From contig JAQBPN010000017.1 in assembly GCA_028287505.1 (NCBI GenBank), positions 1 through 41,580 on the forward strand: a stretch of DNA of 41,580 nt. Direction: 5' to 3'. The notes under the pieces are model-generated. The model searched no databases and was not told the origin of the DNA. It was given only the letters and a program-made list of their open reading frames with translations. The stretch comes from Fibrobacterota bacterium (GTDB lineage: Bacteria; Fibrobacterota; Fibrobacteria; UBA11236). Positions 18,548-26,700 of this stretch are shown here, one piece after another. Each line of letters starts with the position of its first letter. Within the stretch, counting starts at the first letter, position 1. The translations under genes were made by a program, and so were the position numbers.

Positions 18548-19924
18548 TTACCGGGGGGCGCGGAATCCAGGTAACTTACGTGTTACCATACGACGGCCCT
18601 CGGCATCCACCCGCGGACCCGAGGATGGCTGCGCCGGCCCTGCTTGCGGTCGGCGCATCCCAGTGACGACTTGCGAGGTGTTGAACATATCGCTTCCCGT
18701 GGAAACCTTGCGGGAATCCGTCGCCTTGGCGTAGAAGTCCGTTTTCCTGGAAGAAAGGGAATCGGGAAGGATGGCCGTGTAGACGCCTTGGGCTCCGGCC
18801 ACGGCGGTCACGGAATCCCATTGGCGGGATTGCCAATCCGCTCCCGTTACGCTATAGTGCACGCGCACCGCCGAAACCGCCACGCCCGCCGGCGGCGCTA
18901 CCGTCAGGGTGATTTTCCGTCCTTGTCCCGCGGCGGCTTCGCTTCCGGTTATCGTCACTTTCGAAAATCCGTTTCCCTGGCCTTTCAGGTGATAGTCGAA
19001 CCAGAACCGCTGCATGGCGGGGCCGTCGGGCAATTGCATGTGATTCAGGTTCGGTCCCCAGACATGGTTCTTGGCGGCCCCGGGAATCGCGTTCAGGGTC
19101 GCTCCCACGGCTTCGGGCCAGAAATAGGTGTCGTTGGTCTCCCCTTCCAGGAAATAGGCGGCCTTGATGTCCGGGGCGCGCCGGCCCGCGTCCAGATTGG
19201 CCAGCCACACGTCCCGGTCGGCGGCGGACAGGCCCGCGATAAGGGTTTTCCAGGCGGAACCTTTATCATAATACCCGCAGCCGAACACGGCATAGGCGGC
19301 CTTGACCTTGTCGCCCAGCAGTCCGGAAAGCATGGTGGTGGAATATCCGCCCCAGCTGAATCCCGTGATCCCCATCGCGCCGGGATTCACGTTGGTCTGG
19401 GAGCGCAGCCAATTGAACGCTTCCAGGCCCGCGACTTCCGCGTCCACCAAGGTGCTTTTCCCGGGATCGGGCGCGACCTCGAAGCGCGGCGCTTCGCCCA
19501 AAGGCCTGGACTTCCAGGGGCCGGTGGTATTGGGCGTGTTGGTGGTGCCGCAGATGCCTGGGAGGTCGATGGCCAAAGCCACGTAGCCGCGCTTGGCATA
19601 GTCGACCGTCATGCCGGCCAGGGTTTCCGCGTTGCTGCCGCCCCCGTGAAGCTGGAGAATGCCCGGATAGGCGCCCGCCGCTTGCGGATAGGAAAGGATT
19701 CCATAGATGGTATTGACGCCCTTGCGGGAAGGAAACGTGAATTTGCGGGTGGTGATGGCCTGGGTCCCGGAACCGGAATTCACCGTGCTGAGGGTGGTGG
19801 TGGCGGCGGGAATGCTGGAGAGGAACTCCGCGAAAGGATCGACTGACGCCGCCCCGGCCCAGCCGGCGCCAGACAGGATCATTGCCGCGCATGCCCCGGC
19901 GAATCCCCGCCTCCAGGCCCCCAT
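18548..19924 (-). CDS. Exported alpha/beta hydrolase (acetylxylan-esterase / dienelactone-hydrolase-like) with Ig-like C-terminal domain
   Basis: 458 residues from ATG 19924 (MGAWRRGFAG) with AGGG five bases upstream; earlier in-frame starts lack a signal peptide at the N-terminus. The signal peptide ends near residue 26. The hydrolase fold shows the oxyanion-region motif LQLHGGGSNAE, the nucleophile elbow GFSWGG (Ser190), a candidate acid in GETNDTYF (Asp265) and His in NLNHMQLP (His295). Residues about 320-415 form a beta-sandwich, FN3/Ig-like. The last 19 residues begin with DAEGRRM, the short tail shared with other exported enzymes here. Likely an esterase acting on polysaccharide side chains; the substrate is unknown. 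A palindrome at 20129-20146 lies about 200 bases upstream, matching that before the regulator at 22970. Confidence 0.82.
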   Translation of the reverse strand: MGAWRRGFAGACAAMILSGAGWAGAASVDPFAEFLSSIPAATTTLSTVNSGSGTQAITTRKFTFPSRKGVNTIYGILSYPQAAGAYPGILQLHGGGSNAETLAGMTVDYAKRGYVALAIDLPGICGTTNTPNTTGPWKSRPLGEAPRFEVAPDPGKSTLVDAEVAGLEAFNWLRSQTNVNPGAMGITGFSWGGYSTTMLSGLLGDKVKAAYAVFGCGYYDKGSAWKTLIAGLSAADRDVWLANLDAGRRAPDIKAAYFLEGETNDTYFWPEAVGATLNAIPGAAKNHVWGPNLNHMQLPDGPAMQRFWFDYHLKGQGNGFSKVTITGSEAAAGQGRKITLTVAPPAGVAVSAVRVHYSVTGADWQSRQWDSVTAVAGAQGVYTAILPDSLSSRKTDFYAKATDSRKVSTGSDMFNTSQVVTGMRRPQAGPAQPSSGPRVDAEGRRMVTRKLPGFRAPR

Positions 19925-20128
19925 GGTATCCCTGAAGTTACCCCTGGCAACCATCCGGGTATCGGTTACGTCTCCCTTGGATTCAGTCCGCACGTTTGCC
20001 CACCCTGGTGAAAATGGAGGTTCTTTCCGGGCTTCCCCGGAAAGAACCATCGCCTCTCCCCGCTTGAGGCGATTCCGTTCCATAATTTATTCCAGGACGG
20101 AAGCCCATGGCCTCGTTTCAAGCACCTC

Positions 20129-20146
20129 CGTTTACATAAGTAAACG
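20129..20146. promoter_or_regulatory. Palindromic candidate operator upstream of the alpha/beta hydrolase
   Basis: CGTTTAC and GTAAACG arms with an ATAA spacer form a perfect 7-base inverted repeat. The same core (GTTTAC-N4-GTAAAC) occurs at 23042-23061 upstream of a regulator/lipoprotein operon. It lies between the lipoprotein stop and the hydrolase start, where an operator would be expected. Confidence 0.5.
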
Positions 20147-20178
20147 AATAGGGCGCCGCACAGGCAAGAACACGATCA

Positions 20179-22143
20179 TCACGGCGAAAGGACGCTTACA
20201 TTCATCCAGTTGAGCTCCAAAGCGCCTTGGGTGCTCTGGAGCCGGAGGATATGCAAGCCCGCTTCCAGATGGATATCGGCGGCGGTGGAAGTCCAGACGG
20301 AGGTGGCCGGCAGATTCACCGGGGTCTCAACGGCGGAAAGGCTGTCGATGAGTTTCAGTCCGGATTGCGCCAAGGAACGATATCGGAATTCCACCGTGTA
20401 GTCTCCCGCGGCGTCCACCTGGATCGGATACTCGGTCCAACCGCCCACCGCCTTCCAGGTCACCACGTCCGTTTGTTCCTCCGCGCTGGAGTCCGCCGTC
20501 GCATTGGAAGCGGCGCGATAGCTTTCGGCTTCGATCCTTCCCGTCCAAGGCCAGGGATGATACGCGGCCGGATCGGTGATGACGTTGAAGAACTCATCCT
20601 GCATCAACTCCCAATCCGTGCCTTCCGCCGGGATGTCCACGAAATCGAACGCGGCCCGGGTGGAAACGTCCGCCTTCAATGGAGGTCCTTTCAAATCAGC
20701 AGGCGTGGCGCCTGTCCACACCTTGGGCCGGAACAGCCAGGTGGCCGCACCGAAGTCCCCGTAGAATGCGAAGGTCGCGAGAGTCGCCGTGCCGCCCTTG
20801 GCGTATTGGGTGCGAATGGATTCGCCCAAGCGGTTGCCGGGGAAGCTATCCTGGTCTTTCTGGGAGATGTAGGGCCAGATGTAGTCCCGGGCCCATTCCA
20901 CGAAGCGGGCCTTCTTCGACACCAGGGCCAAGGCCAGGGAATCTCGGATGTTGTAATTGTCGTTGTTGGCGCCGAAGACCACCATGCGATCGGCGATGGC
21001 GGGATCCAGCAGCAAGGCCTCGGCCGCCGTGGTAAGATTGGCGCCGCTGAAGAACACCAGCGGCTTGGCCACCGTGGCCTTGCGCGCCTCGCGGATCAGC
21101 AGCAAGGCCCCATCGCTGGCATCGGACTTGATATCCTCCAGGCGGCCGCCGGGAGCCTTCGTCAGCATGCGCCGGGCGCCGGCCACGGGCTCCACCATGC
21201 CTCTCATGCCGCTGTTGCGCGCAAACCTGATTATGCGTGCGCAGGCCTTGAGGTTTACATTGATGGCCGCCGCCCCCGTGTCTTGCGCGTAGGTGACGAT
21301 GGTGCCCCGCAGGTCCAAGTGGCCCATGCTGGCCTTGGCCCAGAGGTAGGCGCCGTCCACGGGATTCTTGGACGCTCCGTTCTCGAAGATGACGGGATTG
21401 GTGGAATCGATTCCCGCGAGTTCCAGGACGCCGTCGGCGATCCGGAATCCCTGCTTCAGGCCGCGTTGCAGAAGGATCTCTCCCGCGTCGCTGGAGGCGC
21501 CCGGAGCGACGCCCACGTCGGGACGGTCCGCGGGGAGGATGAAGGGATCAAGGCCGGAAAAATGCAGGGTATATCTGCCGGCGGGCACGTTCCCGAAGAA
21601 ATAGGCGCCGGAGGCATCGGTGACGACCGCGCGCTCCAAGCCGAATATCCGCACCAACACGCGGCCGGGGGCCCCGTCCTGGAATCTCACGCGTCCCGTG
21701 ATCGTGCCTACGGCACGCACGGTGGCGGCAGCCAGGGTGAGCCTGCCCTTGTCCCGGTCCACGTTGAACCGCACGGCCACGGCCTTGATTTCCCGGTCGC
21801 GGGATTCCAGGGTATAGCTGCCCAGCGCCACCTTTTCGAAAGCGAATACGCCGGCGGAATCGCAAAACGCGTCCAGCACCGTTCCGCCGGAGGCCGTCTC
21901 TCCCAGGGAGTCCTGCGAGGTGGGATCCTTGCCCAGGTAGTCCGCGGGACGGAGCAGCACCAAGGCCCCGACGGCGGGGGAACCGTCATCCCGCTGGATG
22001 ATGCCGGCCACCTTCGGCCCGGTCTCCGTGTCCGTCCAGCCGCCGGCAAGCAGAGGGCCGGAATCCTGCGAGCAGGCCATGAGCAGCAGGGCCGCCCCGG
22101 AGGCGAGCGCACCCATGCGGTGGATCCATGCGAAACGCTTCAC
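20179..22143 (-). CDS. Lipoprotein with carboxypeptidase-regulatory-like domains, nucleoside-hydrolase-like core and CBM6-like C-terminus
   Basis: 654 residues. The GTG start at 22143 has GGAG six bases upstream and overlaps the TGA of the preceding regulator gene (GTGA), so the two are translationally coupled. The lipobox is LMAC with Cys24. Two beta-sandwich regulatory-type segments follow: about 43-130 (VAGIIQRDDGSPAVGALVLL) and 145-215 (GTITGRVRFQDG, then DASGAYFFGNVPAGRYTL). The middle, about 240-500, resembles the inosine/uridine nucleoside hydrolase superfamily (PVIFENGASKNPVDGAYLWA, LRGTIVTYAQDTGAA) but lacks the canonical DTDxGxDD metal site, so I doubt hydrolase activity. Residues about 535-654 look like a CBM6-type domain (RIEAESY, GGWTEYPIQV, LEAGLHILRL). 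It would be anchored to a membrane and exposed to sugars or wall polymers, possibly as a sensor or binding protein for the partner regulator. Confidence 0.85.
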   Translation of the reverse strand: MKRFAWIHRMGALASGAALLLMACSQDSGPLLAGGWTDTETGPKVAGIIQRDDGSPAVGALVLLRPADYLGKDPTSQDSLGETASGGTVLDAFCDSAGVFAFEKVALGSYTLESRDREIKAVAVRFNVDRDKGRLTLAAATVRAVGTITGRVRFQDGAPGRVLVRIFGLERAVVTDASGAYFFGNVPAGRYTLHFSGLDPFILPADRPDVGVAPGASSDAGEILLQRGLKQGFRIADGVLELAGIDSTNPVIFENGASKNPVDGAYLWAKASMGHLDLRGTIVTYAQDTGAAAINVNLKACARIIRFARNSGMRGMVEPVAGARRMLTKAPGGRLEDIKSDASDGALLLIREARKATVAKPLVFFSGANLTTAAEALLLDPAIADRMVVFGANNDNYNIRDSLALALVSKKARFVEWARDYIWPYISQKDQDSFPGNRLGESIRTQYAKGGTATLATFAFYGDFGAATWLFRPKVWTGATPADLKGPPLKADVSTRAAFDFVDIPAEGTDWELMQDEFFNVITDPAAYHPWPWTGRIEAESYRAASNATADSSAEEQTDVVTWKAVGGWTEYPIQVDAAGDYTVEFRYRSLAQSGLKLIDSLSAVETPVNLPATSVWTSTAADIHLEAGLHILRLQSTQGALELNWMNVSVLSP

Positions 22144-22970
22144 GGCTTCTCCTCTTGCCGATGGCTCAGGGGAATCATGCTCACCGTCAATTGATAGACC
22201 CGCTCCGGATTCTCGTCCAGGCTGACCATATCCGCCAAGTGCGCGCGGAAGTTGCGGACTTTCTTGACCACCCGCTCGAAAGTGGCCTTGGACACTCCCA
22301 TGGTGGAAGAGGAGATCATGCGTTCATCGGCCCGGCAACGCTCGAAGGCTTCGCTGGCCAATTGCATCATGCGCATCTGGTAACGGATGACCTGGAAATC
22401 CTGTACCCCGGGGCCCGTGGTCACCACCGGATCCACCTGGAGGTACCGGCCCTTTTCCTTTTTCAGGAAGCCCAGTTCCAGCAACAGCTTGACGGAGGCT
22501 TCGGCCTTGGCGGCCGGAATGGCGGGGTTCAGCATCTTTCCCAGGCGGACGTAATCTTCGCCGAAATCCGACATGGTGACCAGTTCCCGGATGACGCAAT
22601 GGTGCCATTCCGCGAAGTATTCCATCTGATCGGTCTTGATGCGGGGCAGGTTGCGGTGCCGCTGGAGGGAAATCAGCTTGTCGAAATAGACGCTCTTCTC
22701 GTCCGCGCTCTTGGCCTGGTTGAAGAACACCAGATGTTCGAAATACTCCGCTTCCTTGTCCTTGAGCTTGAGCGCGACGCAGGTCTTGAGGATGGTCTTC
22801 TTGCTCAGGTTGCGCTTGCCCTCGATCACGAACTTGAAATAGGGGGCGGAATTGATGCCCGCCTTTTCCGCCAGGAACCGGTAGGAAAAGCCCGGATGCA
22901 CGGCCTTATTCCGCTCGTAGTGGTCCTTGATGAATTGCCGATAATCGGAATAAGAGTAGATGTCGCTCAT
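22140..22970 (-). CDS. TIGR02147-family putative transcriptional regulator
   Basis: 276 residues, the typical family length. It opens with IYSYSDYRQFIKDHYERNK and continues with FSYRFLAEKAGINSAPYFKF and VIEGKRNLSKKTI, the helix-turn-helix-like half. The DUF4423-type C-terminal half follows, with WHHCVIRELVTMSDF, a KLLLELGFLKKEKGRYL wing-like segment, and a final ISSSTMGVSKATFERVVKKV region. Known only as a presumed cytoplasmic regulator family. It is the first gene of a GTGA-coupled pair with the lipoprotein at 20179, so the two are very likely produced and act together. A perfect GTTTAC palindrome is about 70 bases upstream of its start and may be its own operator. Confidence 0.9.
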   Translation of the reverse strand: MSDIYSYSDYRQFIKDHYERNKAVHPGFSYRFLAEKAGINSAPYFKFVIEGKRNLSKKTILKTCVALKLKDKEAEYFEHLVFFNQAKSADEKSVYFDKLISLQRHRNLPRIKTDQMEYFAEWHHCVIRELVTMSDFGEDYVRLGKMLNPAIPAAKAEASVKLLLELGFLKKEKGRYLQVDPVVTTGPGVQDFQVIRYQMRMMQLASEAFERCRADERMISSSTMGVSKATFERVVKKVRNFRAHLADMVSLDENPERVYQLTVSMIPLSHRQEEKP

Positions 22971-23041
22971 GATACCGGCCTGAGGCCGTGGCTAGAATGT
23001 ACTCCATGGGGGGCGGAACCGCATCGCCAATCAGGGGGGTG

Positions 23042-23061
23042 CCGTTTACTTTTGTAAACGG
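23042..23061. promoter_or_regulatory. Palindromic candidate operator upstream of the TIGR02147/lipoprotein operon
   Basis: Arms CCGTTTAC and GTAAACGG with a TTTT spacer form a perfect 8-base inverted repeat. The core is shared with 20129-20146 and, with mismatches, 35759-35776. It lies about 70 bases upstream of ATG 22970, consistent with an operator. The binding protein is unknown; the adjacent TIGR02147 protein is the simplest candidate. Confidence 0.55.
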
Positions 23062-23163
23062 ATTGCTCCCCGTCTGCAGGGGTCTTTTGGGGATTTTGTC
23101 CCTCATTCCCTCGCAATTTTGTAAACAGAGGATCAAACTATCCCCACTGTGGAGAACGCAGCT

Positions 23164-23192
23164 AGACTCCCTTCTTAAAGGGATTCGAGTCT
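23164..23192. terminator. Bulged hairpin at the left edge of the AT-rich island
   Basis: AGACT plus CCCTT pair with AAGGG and AGTCT across a CTTA loop, with a five-base bulge on one side, giving a ten-pair stem. It lies about 100 bases past the end of the island's three-gene operon. It could end that transcript, though the following T-run is weak in either direction. Confidence 0.35.
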
Positions 23193-23291
23193 GAAGGTCA
23201 AGACCATCATCGCCCTTATTGAAATGAGTTCAATCTACACATGCCTTCTCCCTGGCATTCAACAAATACTGCCTATCGGACAGGGCCGAAA

Positions 23292-23792
23292 TTACGAATA
23301 TTTCCAAATCCATCTTTCCCGTTCTTCCGATGTTTTAATGTCTTCCCACAAAATATATGGTCGATTTTTATAGTCGATGCCCCGAATGATTTTGAACTTC
23401 CCTCGGCACTTTCCTTCAGGGTACCGAATTAGGTTTATTCCTTTTTTGTCAACCATTGTTTTTAAATAGCCTTCATAATTAATCGGAAAGAACCAGGCTT
23501 CAGAAAGAATGCCATTATAAAATTTCAATCTCAAATTACCTGCACTACCAAGATCTTCCCATTGAAACTCTATAGCAAGAATATCGAATCTTGGGCGTCG
23601 ATCCCCTTGAGCCAAATGATGATCTTCAACTACCTGATACTTGGACTGATCCAACCCAAGTTTTTTTGAAACCTCTTCAAACGTTGACTGGGGCTGAAGA
23701 TCGGAAATCCAATATTCCGGAAACTTTTTGGAGCAGGCGGATAAAAAAACCAAAAATAATGTAAACCCAAGAAGCCGAAAATTAGCCCTCAT
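23292..23792 (-). CDS. Small lipoprotein, candidate immunity protein for the RHS toxin
   Basis: 166 residues with a lipoprotein signal (MRANFRLLGFTLFLVFLSAC, Cys20 in the lipobox LSAC). The mature part has no recognised family. It is mixed alpha/beta with FEEVSKKLGLDQSKYQVVED and a hydrophobic strand LRLKFYNGILSEAWFFP; the alternation faintly recalls small BamE-like folds, which I cannot confirm. The ATG overlaps the stop of the RHS gene (ATGA at 23789-23792), so it is co-translated with the toxin-like protein. Small genes immediately downstream of polymorphic toxins usually encode immunity proteins, and a lipoprotein would protect in the periplasm. That function is inferred from position only. 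Codon and base use is AT-richer than in flanking genes, like the RHS gene. Confidence 0.7.
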   Translation of the reverse strand: MRANFRLLGFTLFLVFLSACSKKFPEYWISDLQPQSTFEEVSKKLGLDQSKYQVVEDHHLAQGDRRPRFDILAIEFQWEDLGSAGNLRLKFYNGILSEAWFFPINYEGYLKTMVDKKGINLIRYPEGKCRGKFKIIRGIDYKNRPYILWEDIKTSEERERWIWKYS

Positions 23793-26700
23793 TGAATAAC
23801 CTCAAGTCCGCCACCCGCGTAGCTATCCATGCACATTTGTTGACAGCTCCTTGCTCCTGCCGATTTGCCAGCTTTCCGTCCTTCCTTATTATTGTGCTCA
23901 TCCATTTTGCGTTCTTTGCAGGTTTGGCCTTTAGCATCACCGGCATTTTCATGATTCTCACCGGCGGTTGCAGCGTTATCTTCTCCCATATCTTGCGTCA
24001 TAAGACATGACCATATGCAATGTCTCATTGCATCTTGCGGACCATCTGATTCACCTTCATAACCCATTCTTTTGGCAGACTTACTGGCAATTGCTGCATC
24101 AAATCCAGCAGAAGCTGCACCAGAGAGTCCAATATCCTTGGAGTCCTGGGAAAACTCTCCAGCATTATCCTCAGCTTTTCCAAACCAATCATAGAGACCT
24201 AATGGGTCCATAAAATTAATTGGATTACCGTGGACGTAACCATAAAGATTCATTCCTCCTAGTTCCTCAATTGGATCCCTGGAGCTCCACCCTCCCAAAA
24301 GAGCATTATAAACTCTATACTTGGCAAAACTTAACCCACTAACCGAATGTACAAAGTATCCTGCGAAACCAAAATCAGCATCTTGAGCACCAGAGACTTT
24401 CGTTTTTACCCCATATGGATCATAGGCATAACGGGCGACCACACTACCTAAAGAATCGGTCATTTCTAATATGCTTCCGAGATGGTCCTTTGTATAAAAA
24501 TATTTGCTGGTTCCAATTTTTACCCCATATCCGAAGTATCTCTGCAAAATGGTGCCTCCCGTCGAATCTCTTTCCTCAGCAATTAAATTCCCTGTCCACA
24601 AATACTTTTTCTTCGAGATAACCGTACCGCTACTTTTCTCGATAATTTCCACTCGTCGGTTCAATCCATCATAGAAGAATTCACTTCGTAGGCCTCCATT
24701 GACAATTGCAGTTAACCGATTTTCTGCATCCCACTCATAGGTCCGCATCCCGTCATCGGTTAAGTTTCCGACATCATCGTAGGTAAAGCTCTTGGACGTT
24801 CCGGAAATGGTCAGTCTATAACGGTTTGTGATGGAGTTGTTCGAGTAGTCCCGGGCCTCAATCGTGGCCGTGTCCGTACCACTACTCTGGCCCAGGAATC
24901 CATCGAATTCATGGCTTGAGGACACGGGAACAGATTGACCGTTGATGGTGATTGTCGCAGCTTCGCTAACTGTTCCTTTAAAACGGGTGTTTCCTCCGGC
25001 CTGCTGTGAAGAGATCTGGTTCAGGTCGTTGTAGCTGAAACTATTTACTGTACTATCTTGCAGGCTGCTTAGCCTATTGCCAGATTTGTCATAGCTATAG
25101 GCAAAATGGGTCAAGATGGGATTCCCCCCGCTCGCGCTTCGGACTACATCTCCCAGCAACTGGTTCACAGGATCGTGGGTGAACGTTTGGGTCGAGGCCA
25201 CCGCCGAATCGGATTGCTGGGTCCATGTCTGGATTTGGCTCTCTGCATCATAAGTGTAGCCGGACTTGGAAAGTTGGGCAAGCGAAGGCAAAAGGTTTTT
25301 GATCTCCTGCAAGAGAAAATCCCCGGTAGAAGTGAAATAGCTGTATTTGGTTTTTTGCCCATTTGGGTAAATCAACGAATCCATCCTGCTGGTCGCCCCC
25401 ACAAATTTGTATGCAAATGTACCCAGCGCATTCGTCGAAGACTTTACGCGTCCCAGATTATCATAAGTGTAAGAAACCGAAACCCCATTGATCGAACGTG
25501 ATGCCACACGTCCCAGGGAATCATAGGTGAAAATCAGGGAGTCATTGGCCCAAGGACCATCCACACTTTTCAATTGTCCTGCGCCCAAGGAAGGGCTTCC
25601 AGAAACGGGGTAGTACCTATAAGAAGTTGTTCCCTGACCATCGGCCATACCGAGAAGCCTGTTATAGGTGGAGTCATAGGTAAAACTGACAGTTGGCGTA
25701 CTCACAATCGCGTCCATATAGCTGGTTTGAGCGAGATTGTCATCCACGTTGTATTGGTAATCGGTTTTTTGATCCAAGGCATCAGTAAGCCGTTTCAATC
25801 GCCCGCTGGCAGGCTCATATTCATATTGCACTTTCTTTCCGTCCGCATACACTTTTTCCTTAACGCGGCCTTGAACGTCTCTTTTCCAAGTAGTGGACTT
25901 GCCCATGGGGTCGGTTTGACTTGCAAGGTGGCCGCAACTGCACCATTCAAGATTGGTTGTTCTTCCGAGGGCATCCTGGATGACCGTAGGCTGCCTGAGC
26001 GCATTATGAAGAGTGGTAGTCCATCTTCCCAAGCGATCGCGGTTCCTTTCCACATCTAATCTGTTATAGACAATCTCCTCGTAGGTACTGTCGGGATAAT
26101 GCACCTTGATCGGACGATTCAAAGAGTCGTAATCCGTGGTCAAAGCGTATCCATCATTTTGGGTCACCGTTCGCACCCGACCAAATACGTCATAAGCGAA
26201 TTTTGTTGTATCCCCGGACACAGCTCTCGTTATCCGGATCAAATATCCCAGACTGTCATAGGAGTAGGTGGTGATTTCCCCGCGAGGATTGGTGGATGTG
26301 AGTACTTGCCCGGATCCATTGTAGGTAAGAGAAGTAAGCTGGCCGGAAGCATCGGTTACGGTTAGCGGTGAATGCAGGGAGTCGTAAGTGATGGTGTCCA
26401 GTAACTCATTCACTCCTCCTGTTTGCTGACGAATGGAAACCAAGTCGATATTGTTGGAGTCATAGGCATAAGCTGTTATTCGTTTTGAAGGATCCGTATA
26501 TTTTGTGATCTTCCCAATGCTGTTATATTCATATTGTATGAGTTGAGTAGCGCTGTCGTCTAATACGCGGCCAATTTTTGTGGGCCTGTTGAGTACCCCA
26601 TCTGTAATTTGAAGGTATGTGTCCTGGTTCTGGTAATTGTAATATGTCCGCCTTTCCAAAGGTTTCTTGATACTCGCGAATATATTGCTTGCGACGCTTA

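Larger units (their letters stand above)
22971..23291. other. Regulatory intergenic region upstream of the TIGR02147/lipoprotein pair; left edge of the AT-rich island
   Basis: About 320 bases without a gene. It contains the 23042-23061 palindrome, a GTAAAC half-site at 23121-23126 with the same TTTT before it, and a bulged hairpin at 23164-23192. Composition changes from GC-rich to AT-rich near 23195. Confidence 0.6.

Noticed and set aside
20227-22194. Plus-strand open frame of 655 codons opposite the lipoprotein gene
   Set aside because: Antisense shadow with Gly/Arg/His-rich composition; the minus strand has a lipobox, a CBM6-like domain and a coupled RBS.
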